A stretch of DNA of 64,000 nt, from contig NZ_QGTH01000002.1 in the NCBI RefSeq assembly GCF_003182075.1, forward strand, positions 50,397 through 114,396. Direction: 5' to 3'. A program made the position numbers and the translations under genes. Below, one piece after another: positions 53,809 through 62,867 of this stretch; the stretch's first letter is position 1, and each line of letters begins with the position of its first letter. This DNA comes from Finegoldia magna (GTDB lineage: Bacteria; Bacillota; Clostridia; Tissierellales; Peptoniphilaceae). The notes beneath the pieces were generated by a model. It was not told where the DNA came from and did no database searches. It saw only the letters and a program-made list of their open reading frames with translations.

Positions 53809-54812
53809 TATTTAACCTCCTCTACTCTAATATCATTTTCTGTCAAAAAGTCTTTTGCTTTTTGTATATTTTCTTTGTCACCGATAAGTTCAACCACTGT
53901 GTATCCAACTCCTGTGGATTGAAGTTTGTTGATATTTCCAGATATAATACTAAAATCTATTCCGGAAATTCTCGCTGCTTGTGATAATATCGGTTTGTTG
54001 TAAGACTTCTTGGAATAAGTTAATCTAACGACATCTCCCTTAAAATCGTCAGTTATTATCTCTTCTTCATCCTCTTCTACAAGCTTTCTGATGAAGTTTC
54101 TAGTAACATCTGTTTTTGGATTTTTGAATAATTCTTCTACAGAATTTTCTTCGATGATTTTTCCATTTTCCATCACTGCAATCCTGTCACAAACATCTTT
54201 TGCAACTTCCATTTGATGGGTTATCATTATTATCGTCGTTTTGTATTTGTCTACTGATTTTCTCAAAATCTCCAAAACTTGTTGCGTGTTTTGTGGATCA
54301 AGTGCGCTTGTAGATTCATCTGACAAAATCACCTTAGGATTTGTGGATAATGCTCTTGCAATTGCAACTCTTTGTTTTTGTCCACCTGATAATTGGCTAG
54401 GATAACTTTTTGCTCTATCTCTGAGTCCAATGAAATCCAACAACTCGTTAACTCTTTTTTCTATTTCATTTTTTGGAATGTTTTGAAGCTTCAATGGATA
54501 AGCAATGTTTTCGTAGACATTTTTTTGATTAAATAGATTAAAATGTTGGAAAATCATGCTAATTTCTTTTCTTGCTTCCAATAATTCCTTTTGCTTCAAC
54601 GATGTTATGTCAACATCATCTATTATTACCTTTCCACTTGTCGGTTCTTCCAATCTGTTTAGAAGTCTTACAAGTGTCGATTTGCCAGCTCCTGACAAAC
54701 CAATTATTCCGTAAATTTCACCCTTATTTACTTTGAAACTTACATCATCAACTGCATTAAATTCTTTCTCACTTGTATTAAAAGTTTTCTTCAAATTTAA
54801 TACTTCAATCAT
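53808..54812 (-). CDS. metN: Methionine ABC transporter ATPase
   Basis: 334 residues. Walker A GLSGAGKSTLVRLLNRLEEPTSG near residue 37, signature LSGGQKQRVAIARAL, Walker B VILSDESTSALDPQ. The C-terminal NIL domain (about 260-334) binds methionine and inhibits transport in this family. First gene behind the T-box leader. Confidence 0.97.
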   Translation of the reverse strand: MIEVLNLKKTFNTSEKEFNAVDDVSFKVNKGEIYGIIGLSGAGKSTLVRLLNRLEEPTSGKVIIDDVDITSLKQKELLEARKEISMIFQHFNLFNQKNVYENIAYPLKLQNIPKNEIEKRVNELLDFIGLRDRAKSYPSQLSGGQKQRVAIARALSTNPKVILSDESTSALDPQNTQQVLEILRKSVDKYKTTIIMITHQMEVAKDVCDRIAVMENGKIIEENSVEELFKNPKTDVTRNFIRKLVEEDEEEIITDDFKGDVVRLTYSKKSYNKPILSQAARISGIDFSIISGNINKLQSTGVGYTVVELIGDKENIQKAKDFLTENDIRVEEVK

Positions 54813-54829
54813 ACTCTCACCTCATTTTT

Positions 54830-55138
54830 ATAATAAAAAAAGCCCTTATGTGACATTCATCACATAAGGGCGAATATATCCGCGTTACCACCTTATTTTT
54901 AAATACATATATACATATATACATATGCATTTTCTCATTGTTCAGTACGTATTCATACCTAGCACAAGATATCGGATGCAACCGGAAAAGTTTAAAAGCA
55001 AATGCTGTTCGACTTTTCTAACTCCAAGACCATTTTCAACAACTATTCTTTATCTCATTTCACCAAACTGAGACTCTCTGAAAAAGCATTCATTGTTCAC
55101 TCTTCTTATCAACGTTAATGTTTATTTGTTTAGCTTAT
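54830..55138 (-). ncRNA. T-box riboswitch leader of the methionine operon
   Basis: About 300-nt leader. The 3' part holds the T-box AAGGTGGTAACGCGG (54894-54880) before a 12-bp terminator GCCCTTATGTGA / TCACATAAGGGC (54842-54871) and a T run. Stem I features lie near 55,070-55,020 (AGAGAGTC, TTTGGTGAAA). The probable specifier is ATG in GAAAATGGTCTTGGAG, which would read tRNA-Met and agrees with metNIQ downstream. Uncharged tRNA-Met should favour the antiterminator. A TATACA repeat lies between Stem I and the T-box. Confidence 0.88.
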
Positions 55139-55144
55139 GGATAT

Positions 55145-55173
55145 ATAATACACGCTCCAAAAATATTTGTCAA
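55145..55173 (-). promoter_or_regulatory. Promoter of the methionine T-box operon
   Basis: Minus-strand TTGACA (55173-55168), a 17-nt spacer and TATTAT (55150-55145), placing the start near 55,138. Confidence 0.8.
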
Positions 55174-55220
55174 GCTTTTTTTTAAAAAACTTTTAAAAAC
55201 TTTTTATCATTTAATTTTAA

Positions 55221-56288
55221 CTACTTAAAGTACGGATTTTTACGCAAGTTATCCAGTAATTGCCCGTAAGTTGTCCAACCCAATCCGAGATCAGAATACT
55301 TTGCGTAAGGATTGTCGATGCTGTAGTGCCCATCGCAAAATCCTTTGTTAACCAAAATAGGTTCACGAACTTTTGAATATCCAGTGTATAGTTGGTTTTT
55401 GTCACGTTCTACCTCTGGTAGTATTTCCATAATAAGTTTCGGTCTATTTTGAAATCCGTAATCTTTTGCGTTTTTGTGAGAAATCGTAGAGTGAGTAAAA
55501 TCCAAGAAATACATCTTGCCATTTAATCTTGCTCTGTCGATTGAATGATTTCTGTATGGATTGGAAACTTTGTCCAACACATCGTCCGGCATTGAATCCA
55601 CCCACCAAATTTCAGAATAAATTCCGCAATTATTTAGCACATCATTGGCAAGTTCACTGAACGAATTACAAGTTCCTTCTTTGTTCAACAACAAATCACA
55701 ACCAAATGTCGATGAAAGTTGTGGATCGTATCTGTAATCGTCAATCAAAACTTTCGCCAAATTTTTCACCGTTTCAAAATCATCCTCGGCTTTTACTTTT
55801 TTCGTTAACTCGTTTAACTTGTCGATGTATTTGTAAGTGAATTCCAAGCTATAAGGCTCATCTCTGAAATCTTCGTTCAACACCGATTTTAATTTCATGG
55901 AGAAGATTGGTTTACCGATTGACGAATCTTTTACGAATTTCATATCGCCAACTACCAAATTATCTTCGGCAGTTTTCTTATCGTTCTTATCGTATTCATT
56001 CATGAAATTTTCGACTTGCGATTTGTCATTTCCCAGGAATACTATCTCTTCTTTGCCACGTGTTTCGTGCAATTTTTTGATGACTTTGATTAATTTGGCC
56101 TTCGTATCCACGTATTCATCGTAATTTATAGACGAATCAATTTCGCTTGGCTTTTTGCCATTTAAATCGTCTTTTGGTTGAACTTTTTCTACTGGAGCTT
56201 TAGGTTCAACTTTTTCTTGCTCTTTGTTACAACCTGTAACTCCAAGTACAAGCGCCAGGCTCAACATTACTGATAATAATTTCTTCAT
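55221..56288 (-). CDS. Lipoprotein with transglutaminase-like domain
   Basis: 355 residues. Signal peptide with lipobox GVTGC at 16-20, then a charged linker. The C-terminal half has a transglutaminase-like core: Cys in KEGTCNSFSELANDVLN near 230, His in YRNHSIDRARL and Asp in MYFLDFTHSTI. This is the Cys-His-Asp triad of surface papain-like amidases. Often such bacterial domains are proteases or scaffolds, not true cross-linkers. Follows nrdA by 5 nt on the same strand, but function seems unrelated. Confidence 0.88.
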   Translation of the reverse strand: MKKLLSVMLSLALVLGVTGCNKEQEKVEPKAPVEKVQPKDDLNGKKPSEIDSSINYDEYVDTKAKLIKVIKKLHETRGKEEIVFLGNDKSQVENFMNEYDKNDKKTAEDNLVVGDMKFVKDSSIGKPIFSMKLKSVLNEDFRDEPYSLEFTYKYIDKLNELTKKVKAEDDFETVKNLAKVLIDDYRYDPQLSSTFGCDLLLNKEGTCNSFSELANDVLNNCGIYSEIWWVDSMPDDVLDKVSNPYRNHSIDRARLNGKMYFLDFTHSTISHKNAKDYGFQNRPKLIMEILPEVERDKNQLYTGYSKVREPILVNKGFCDGHYSIDNPYAKYSDLGLGWTTYGQLLDNLRKNPYFK

Positions 56289-56293
56289 AAAAA

Positions 56294-58822
56294 TTATGCA
56301 CTGCAGCTATCGCAGTCCTCCACTTCTAATGATTTACTTCTAACATAATAGATGGATTTGATTCCTTTTTCCCACGCTCTGATGTAGATATTCAATATAG
56401 TTCTCATCGTATAATCAGTCGTAATATAGATGTTCACGGATTGTCCTTGGTCGATGTGGCGTTGTCTTATACTTGTAGCATCTACAGTTATATTTTGGTC
56501 CAATTCGTGGGCATTTTCGTACAACCAGAATGTTTGTGGGCTAAGTCCTGGTGCAACACGTGGGACAATTGTACCCTTCTTTTCTTCGAGGAAATATCTG
56601 CTCATTACAGGGTCTACTGCCGCAGTAGTTCCTGCTATTATAGATGTAGAACCAGTTGGTGCCACTGCCATCAAATATCCATTTCTCATTCCATTTTTCT
56701 TAATATCATGGTATAATTCGTTCCATTTTTCAGAATTGTAATCTCTTAATTTGAAATATTCACCATTTTCCCAATCAGAACCTTCAAAATATTCGTAGGA
56801 TCCTTTTTCCTTGGCGATTTTATTACTTGCCTTGATAGCGTAATAATTGATTTTTTCGTACAATTTATCTGCAAATTCCAAATGCTTTTCAACATCCGAA
56901 TACATAATATTGTTTTTTACTAAGCAGTGATGATATCCACTTGTTCCAAGTCCGATTGGACGGTATTTTTTGTTAGTGTACTTTGCGTATTCCAGTGGAT
57001 AGAAGTTCAAATCAATAACATTATCAAGTCCTCTAACCGCTGTTTCCACAACTTCTTCTAATTCTTCATCATTGTTCACATCAATATTTCCCAAAACAAG
57101 AGAAGCCAAGTTGCACACAACAAAATCCCCCGGTTTTGTTTTTGTAACGATAATATCGTCTCCGTCCTCTGTTTCTATAGTTTCACTAATAGAATGAATT
57201 TCGCTCATATTTTGCATAATTTCTGTACACAAATTAGAAGAATAAATCATTCCCTTGTGTTTGTTTGGATTCATTCTATTTACAGTATCACGGTTGAATG
57301 TGAATGGAGTTCCTGTTTCTGTCCATGATTTTATAATAAGTCTTACCAAATCTTTTACTTTTATGCTACGTCTGGAAATACTTTCGTCAAGCACACATTC
57401 GTTGTATCTTTTTTCCCATTCGTCTCCGTAATAATCTTCCAAGTTATATCCTTTTTTCACAGAGATTTCGTGTGGGTCGAACATATACCAAGTTCCGTCT
57501 ATATCGTCACGAATCATCTTCCAGAACAAATCAGGGTAGCAAACAGATGGGAACACATCGTGTGCCTTCATTCTGTCATCACCGTTGTTTGTTCTAAGTT
57601 GCAAAAATTCCAATATATCCTTGTGCCACACATCCAAGTACACAGCTACAGAACCTTGGCGTACTCCCAATTGATCCACTGCAACAGCAGTATCATTTGC
57701 AAGTTTAATCCATCTGATGACTCCACCTGCAACACCTTGGAAACCACGAATGTCGGATCCATTTGCACGAACTTTTCCGAAATACAATCCCATTCCACCA
57801 CCATGCTTAGAAACTTGTGCGAAATTATTTATCGAACGATAAATTCCTTCCAAAGTATCAGGAACAGTGTCTATGAAACAGCTTGACAATTGATTGAATG
57901 GCTTTCTGGCGTTACTCATCGTAGGAGTTGCCACAGTCACTTTCAATGTGGACAAATTATCGTAGATCTTCTTTGCCCAATGAATTCTATCCTTTTCTTT
58001 AAGTGCCAAATGCATCGCAATCCCCATGAACATTTCTTGTGCAGATTCCATCACTCTGTTGTCATGAGTTTTAATCAAATATCTTTTTATAATCAAATCC
58101 AAAGCACTGAATGTGAATAACTTATCCCTGTCGTCATCAATGTATTTTTCCAATTCGTCAATATCATCATCAGTATACACTTCTCTGATGTATGAACCAT
58201 ACAATCCTCTCTCATCCAAAAACTTAATCTTTGATTTAAAATCTTGAAGATCGTATTGAACTTCTAACTTCTTAATATTTTGTTTCAAATTATAATTCAT
58301 AAACAAAGATGCAATATATTCCCAATTTGGAGCTTCCTTACTAACAAGTTCCCCAGAAGCTTTCGACAATAAATTCACCATATCGTATTGTGACAGATTA
58401 GGCTTAACAAATGATTCAAACTTCAAATACAAATTCTCAATCGAATACCTAGTAGAATCGTAGTGTTCTTGAATATATCTAATGATTTCGATGACATCTT
58501 CATCTGTGATAAATCTTTCGAACTCTTCGATAACTTTTCTGTCTGTGGTATGTTTTGCACGATACAAAATAAAAGATTTTACAACCTTGTATTGACCGTG
58601 ATCAATCAAAGTCAATTCCACCAAATCTTGGATTTCTTCCACAGTAACCACATGATTTTTCGGATACTTGTTCACAATAGTGTTTTCAATTTCTTGTGCC
58701 ATAGCTTCCAGTTCATTTTCCTCTGCGTAAATTCCTACAGAAGCATAAGCTTTTTTCATGGCTAATTTTATCTTCAATCTATCAAAATCGACAATATTGC
58801 CATCTCTCTTTTTTATTTCCAT
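56294..58822 (-). CDS. nrdA: Class I ribonucleoside-diphosphate reductase alpha subunit
   Basis: Makes deoxyribonucleotides. 842 residues: N-terminal ATP-cone (1-95), then the catalytic barrel with FNQLSSCFIDTVPDTLEG (redox Cys), FVVCNLASLVLGNID (radical Cys and Asn/Glu loop) and RPIGLGTSGYHHCLV. C-terminal redox pair in EDCDSCSA. It needs a beta subunit, which is not in this window, and oxygen-dependent radical chemistry unless a metal-alternative cofactor is used. This is a point of interest in an anaerobe. Possible NrdR sites lie upstream. Confidence 0.95.
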   Translation of the reverse strand: MEIKKRDGNIVDFDRLKIKLAMKKAYASVGIYAEENELEAMAQEIENTIVNKYPKNHVVTVEEIQDLVELTLIDHGQYKVVKSFILYRAKHTTDRKVIEEFERFITDEDVIEIIRYIQEHYDSTRYSIENLYLKFESFVKPNLSQYDMVNLLSKASGELVSKEAPNWEYIASLFMNYNLKQNIKKLEVQYDLQDFKSKIKFLDERGLYGSYIREVYTDDDIDELEKYIDDDRDKLFTFSALDLIIKRYLIKTHDNRVMESAQEMFMGIAMHLALKEKDRIHWAKKIYDNLSTLKVTVATPTMSNARKPFNQLSSCFIDTVPDTLEGIYRSINNFAQVSKHGGGMGLYFGKVRANGSDIRGFQGVAGGVIRWIKLANDTAVAVDQLGVRQGSVAVYLDVWHKDILEFLQLRTNNGDDRMKAHDVFPSVCYPDLFWKMIRDDIDGTWYMFDPHEISVKKGYNLEDYYGDEWEKRYNECVLDESISRRSIKVKDLVRLIIKSWTETGTPFTFNRDTVNRMNPNKHKGMIYSSNLCTEIMQNMSEIHSISETIETEDGDDIIVTKTKPGDFVVCNLASLVLGNIDVNNDEELEEVVETAVRGLDNVIDLNFYPLEYAKYTNKKYRPIGLGTSGYHHCLVKNNIMYSDVEKHLEFADKLYEKINYYAIKASNKIAKEKGSYEYFEGSDWENGEYFKLRDYNSEKWNELYHDIKKNGMRNGYLMAVAPTGSTSIIAGTTAAVDPVMSRYFLEEKKGTIVPRVAPGLSPQTFWLYENAHELDQNITVDATSIRQRHIDQGQSVNIYITTDYTMRTILNIYIRAWEKGIKSIYYVRSKSLEVEDCDSCSA

Positions 58823-58838
58823 TATTACTCCCTTTTAT

Positions 58839-58940
58839 CGTGTATATAGTGGATTATAAAAACCCAACTACAATTTATAGTATTAATTCCTATTAAATAT
58901 TACCACAAATCTAAGTGAAATAACACTGAAAATATAGTAT
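58839..58940 (-). promoter_or_regulatory. Possible NrdR boxes upstream of nrdA
   Basis: Two segments resemble the NrdR palindrome: ATCCACTATATACACG (58854-58839) and ATACTATATTTTCAGTGT (58940-58923), 84 bp apart. Similarity is partial and the spacing is larger than typical, so this is tentative. Confidence 0.35.
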
Positions 58941-58990
58941 TAAAATTTTTCAAAAAGCTAAAAATATATAATTTTAATAAAATGTTCAAA

Positions 58991-59596
58991 TCATTTTACA
59001 TCAGAAATGCTACTCTTGCCTAGCTTTAAAATCGGTAAATCATCAACTAATTTTTTCTTCTTGTCACACAAAATAATATAGTTAATATTCTTCTCATCAA
59101 ACATCTGAGTAAGTTTTCTCATATTTTTCTTAGCAAAAATTTTTGTGTAATTATTGTAATTTTTTATAATCACAAACTGACTCTGTGCCAACACAACCTT
59201 CGCATAAAAAAGTTTGATGATAGTATCATCATCACATTCTTTTAACTTATTATCCAAATCAACATTCAGACTTTCATTCAAACTCTCAATTTTCCTGTAA
59301 ATTGTCACAGGAGACATCTTCATTGAACGCAACACCAACGACAAATTATCGTACACATTCAAATGAGGATATAACATAAACTCATCCACAACATAAAATC
59401 CACGGTACTTCGATATCACATTGTTTGAAATCTTTCCATCTATTAACATATTCCCATTTGCGTATTTTACATTCATTAATACAGCTATGAACTTATCCAA
59501 AGTTATTTTATTTGAAAAAACCTGACAATTCTGAGAGATTTTCCCTGTCAAATTTTCAAAATAATTCGTACTATAATTTTCAAATACAATATCCAT
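58991..59596 (-). CDS. Degenerate ABC-type ATPase-like protein
   Basis: 201 residues. The order of ABC-ATPase elements is preserved without the catalytic ones. ANGNMLIDGKISNNVISKYR matches xSGxIxIDGxxV. GFYVVDEFMLYPHLNVYDNLSL matches the Q-loop region GYVPQDYALFPHLTVYENI. VTIYRKIESLNESLNVDLDN matches the helical region. Walker A is absent (FSNKITLDKF), LSGGQ reads CDDDT, and Walker B reads FVIIKN. No ATP use expected. It is 2 nt from a membrane protein gene on the same strand, so the two are probably an assembly. Could be a structural relic of a sugar transporter ATPase. Confidence 0.65.
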   Translation of the reverse strand: MDIVFENYSTNYFENLTGKISQNCQVFSNKITLDKFIAVLMNVKYANGNMLIDGKISNNVISKYRGFYVVDEFMLYPHLNVYDNLSLVLRSMKMSPVTIYRKIESLNESLNVDLDNKLKECDDDTIIKLFYAKVVLAQSQFVIIKNYNNYTKIFAKKNMRKLTQMFDEKNINYIILCDKKKKLVDDLPILKLGKSSISDVK

Positions 59597-59598
59597 AA

Positions 59599-61284
59599 CT
59601 ACCTTCTAACCCTAATCTTAGTTATAATATCCCAACACAAATTGACAACAGAAAATATCGCCACAATTATAAAACCTATCAAGTAATAATAATTACTGTT
59701 AAGCTTTCTTACAAAAAATATGAGAATATCCATAGCGCCTTCATTGTAAATATCAACCATGTGAGAAAAATACACTCCAGTGAAACAAAACATCACATAA
59801 AAAGCCATAAAATTCAACAAAATCGTAACCAGATTAACCTTATTAGAATAAATCGGAAACACAACCCGTCTATAATACTCAAACTTGTTCATATCGTCAT
59901 TGTGCATCAAATAATTGATATTATTAGAGAAAAATCCTATTCTTTGCATTGAATACACATTGTAAGCTGTGACTATACCTGTAAGTAACCAAAAAGTCAA
60001 CCTGAAAATTAACATCAAACTTTGGTCGTGGAGTACGTATTGGTTAAAAATTCCAAATATTTTCGTAAACACAAAATCATTTGGAAACATCAGCAATGCA
60101 AACAGTGATGCAATTGACATAATACACATGAAAAGATTCAATTCCTTGTCAACTCTGGAGAAAATCCTCCACACAATCAAAGATACAATCTCTCCAATCG
60201 AAAACACCATCACACTAAGTAGAGCACACGCACACACTATCTTCAAATCAAACTGAATGTAAAATCGTTCGTAATTTTTCAGAACAAGTGTCAAATCCTC
60301 TCCCAAAACAGTTGCAATCACAACAAAAATATTAAAAGCAGCAACTATTCCACACAGTATCCAGTAAATAAGTTTAATATTATTAATGAAAAATCCTTTA
60401 ACCTTTAATTTTATGTTAATAATCGACTCTCTAAAATTATTCGGACGAATTCCTTTATTAATATCTCTGACGATTTTTTTATAATTTACTATATTGATAA
60501 TTTCCAAAACGACCAATATGCCAATAATAAACTCATCCAGTTTATCGATATGCGTATCTCCAATGAGAATGAACACACTCGCCAAAAATATCGCAATCAT
60601 AATCAAAAACTTATACAGTTGATTGAACTGAAGCTGTCCCACACCAGGAATTAAATATAAAGCCTTGAATGTTGTATCGTAATCTTTGGGATCAACCTTC
60701 ATATTTTTTCTCAAATCGTACAAATCACGCCTAAGCTTGTTCACCTCAGTATTTATTCTCTTTTTGTACACTTGCTTCAGGCTTCTCTTAACACTGTACA
60801 AATACACGCTATCCTTTGAATACTCACTTACTATGAACTCCCTTTTATTTTTCGATTTAAGATGAGCTCTTTTACTTTTCTTATCCGTGTCTTTTGAATT
60901 ATCGCGTGAAAATTTATAACTCTCTATAATTTTCTTAAGATAAAACCTAAAATTAAATCCTTTTTCTATATCTCCAGAATTTTTGATAGCATCGTCCAGA
61001 AAACTCATATCATTTTCCATATCTTGAAAATTCTGAATGATTTCATCGCATCTTTCTTCTACAAGTTTATTCTTAGTGTATATGTAATTATACTGAGAAG
61101 ATACATCCTTATATTCCTCATAAAAATCAATCTTAGATTGAGCTATGAATTTTTCCACAAGAACCCTATTTAACAAACTGCCATTGTGATGAGGAAGACT
61201 GTGCTTGAATCTGATGACAGAATTATCCAGTTCTTTGAGGAAATTTATCTCTTTAGTTTTGATTAATTCGATTTTTTCGTTCAT
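59599..61284 (-). CDS. Large unrecognised membrane protein, partner of the degenerate ATPase
   Basis: 561 residues. The N-terminal 200 residues are charged and helical, probably coiled coil. About eight membrane segments follow from residue 215, the first introduced by YLIPGVGQLQFNQLYKFLI. This resembles the LPGLGQLY entry of MalF-type sugar permeases and TM2 proteins. No EAA loop was seen. The coupled non-catalytic ATPase downstream suggests a former ABC importer turned to another role, but no function can be assigned. Confidence 0.7.
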   Translation of the reverse strand: MNEKIELIKTKEINFLKELDNSVIRFKHSLPHHNGSLLNRVLVEKFIAQSKIDFYEEYKDVSSQYNYIYTKNKLVEERCDEIIQNFQDMENDMSFLDDAIKNSGDIEKGFNFRFYLKKIIESYKFSRDNSKDTDKKSKRAHLKSKNKREFIVSEYSKDSVYLYSVKRSLKQVYKKRINTEVNKLRRDLYDLRKNMKVDPKDYDTTFKALYLIPGVGQLQFNQLYKFLIMIAIFLASVFILIGDTHIDKLDEFIIGILVVLEIINIVNYKKIVRDINKGIRPNNFRESIINIKLKVKGFFINNIKLIYWILCGIVAAFNIFVVIATVLGEDLTLVLKNYERFYIQFDLKIVCACALLSVMVFSIGEIVSLIVWRIFSRVDKELNLFMCIMSIASLFALLMFPNDFVFTKIFGIFNQYVLHDQSLMLIFRLTFWLLTGIVTAYNVYSMQRIGFFSNNINYLMHNDDMNKFEYYRRVVFPIYSNKVNLVTILLNFMAFYVMFCFTGVYFSHMVDIYNEGAMDILIFFVRKLNSNYYYLIGFIIVAIFSVVNLCWDIITKIRVRR

Positions 61285-61475
61285 ATCGAACTCCTAAATT
61301 TTACAAATTATTGATATATTTTTGCTCATTTGATATGTAGCTTTTATGCAGATTATTTTATTGTGATATAATATTTACATATTTTTACCACTTTCAAATA
61401 TTACATTGTTAATTAATAAAAATATTACTTTACAAATTGAATAAAATATATTATCATATTTCGTGGAGGATTATG

Positions 61476-62165
61476 ATGTTTTACATATTAATAAATGTTG
61501 TAGCGGTTGCAGTCGCAGCCTTTTTGGGAAGACTTCTAAAATCTTTCCTACCAAAAAAACTAATAAAAAGTATAATGGACGTTGTCGCCGTTTGTATATT
61601 AATAATGGGAATACAAGGAAGTGTCAAAACGAATAATTTTATTTTTATGTTGATTTCCTTAGTTATCGGTGCTATAATAGGTAACGGTCTTGATTTGGAC
61701 AAGAAATTAGCTAACCTTGTAGAGTATTTGCAAAACAAAGTTCCAGACTCATCTGGCTCGTCCATGAAAGGCGCTATTGCATTAATAATGCTACAAAATA
61801 TCGGATCATTGGCAATCCTTGCTCCATTGAATTTAGGATTAAGCGGATCCGCTGACATAATGCAATTTAAAATAATATTAGACGGTATCACAACATTTTT
61901 GTTCTCAGCAACATATGGATTAACAGTTGCACTGTCAGGCGTTGTTGGACTTGTGATGAACACACTAATATTTTTATTATCAACATCACTAAGCAAAGTC
62001 TTAGTACCAGAAGTAATTGAAAACATCTCCGTAGTAGGATCATTGTTGATAGTCCTACTTGGTATAGATATGCTAGAAATCAAAAAATTCAAAATCATGG
62101 ATTACATTCCAGCAATATTTATTCCAATATTTTGGTTTATCATCAAACAATTACTTCACATCTAA
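61476..62165 (+). CDS. DUF554 family membrane protein
   Basis: 229 residues from the second of two tandem ATGs (61476), which has GGAGG 6 nt upstream. About six hydrophobic segments. VVAVAVAAFLGRLLKSFLPKKL at the start and GALIGNGLDLDKKLANL-like and LLIVLLGIDMLEIKKFKIMDYIPAI blocks match DUF554 (YdfK-type) proteins of unknown function. Monocistronic, with terminator structures downstream. Confidence 0.85.
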   Translation: MFYILINVVAVAVAAFLGRLLKSFLPKKLIKSIMDVVAVCILIMGIQGSVKTNNFIFMLISLVIGAIIGNGLDLDKKLANLVEYLQNKVPDSSGSSMKGAIALIMLQNIGSLAILAPLNLGLSGSADIMQFKIILDGITTFLFSATYGLTVALSGVVGLVMNTLIFLLSTSLSKVLVPEVIENISVVGSLLIVLLGIDMLEIKKFKIMDYIPAIFIPIFWFIIKQLLHI

Positions 62166-62182
62166 ATTAGTTAATAAGTTAG

Positions 62183-62275
62183 AGGGGAAAACTCTCATGC
62201 CTTCAAAATTTTCCAGAGTTGACTCCCCTTACTCCTTTCTTATATGCGCATGATTTTAAATCATGTGTTTTTTTT
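62183..62275 (+). terminator. Double hairpin and terminator after the DUF554 gene
   Basis: First a long interrupted hairpin pairs AGGGG and AACTCT (62183-62195) with AGAGTT and CCCCT (62215-62229). A short stem CATGATT / AATCATG (62249-62265) with eight T then acts as the terminator. The first hairpin is unusually large for a terminator accessory. Confidence 0.6.
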
Positions 62276-62394
62276 ATTATACCTCATTTCGAGAAATTTC
62301 AAACAAAATCATTTTTTACAAATTTTTTTAAATATTTTTCAAAAAAACTTCAAAAAAGTGTTTAAAACATTTTTCAGTGGGTATATATATACTA

Positions 62395-62757
62395 CAATAA
62401 AAGATATCTAAATTGTAGAGCAGAACTGTTACTTTAGTTTATTGATTCCGATGAAAAGGATATATAAACAAAAATCGCAGGAATACTACCCGTTTTATTT
62501 GAAGACAAATAAAACTAGAACCTTTAAACATTTAAACTTAAAACATTAAAATTTAAAATTTTATCCTAAGTATCGAAAACTTTAGTTAATTAAAGATTTA
62601 AAGATTGATTCGTTATATCTTGAAAAGCAAGTTTATCTGATAGATTACTATTAAGGAGTGGATAAGGAAATGATCGAACCAAAATTTCAGTTTAAGTGCA
62701 GTTTGCTCGGAAAATAAGAGTTGTTTCAGAAGATGGAAAATGACTCTTATTTTTTGT
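62395..62757 (+). ncRNA. Candidate small RNA or leader-peptide transcript
   Basis: About 360 nt with no gene of normal size. It contains a perfect 10-bp hairpin GTTTTATTTG / CAAATAAAAC (62492-62515) and a Shine-Dalgarno AAGGAG (62653-62658). A 15-codon frame MIEPKFQFKCSLLGK follows (62670-62717), then a terminator AATAAGAGT / ACTCTTATT with seven T (62713-62757). A possible promoter is TTTAAA...TATATA near 62,355-62,385. The terminator stem overlaps the frame's stop, as in attenuators. No known family recognised. Confidence 0.4.
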
Positions 62758-62867
62758 GTCCATTTTCTTTCACTTCCTTCGCCGTAATTTTTAAAGAAGA
62801 CTATCTGTTTTTTGATTAATTTTATGCTTTTTATATTTTGTTTTATTTTTTTTATTTCTTCCTCATG

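Noticed and set aside
54901..54930. TATACA-type microsatellite as a phase-variation tract
   Set aside because: It is in the non-coding T-box leader and imperfect. Length change could affect folding but would not switch a reading frame.
61481..62098. A 205-codon minus-strand frame opposite the DUF554 gene
   Set aside because: It is an antisense shadow of a recognised membrane protein, with no ribosome-binding site or known motif.
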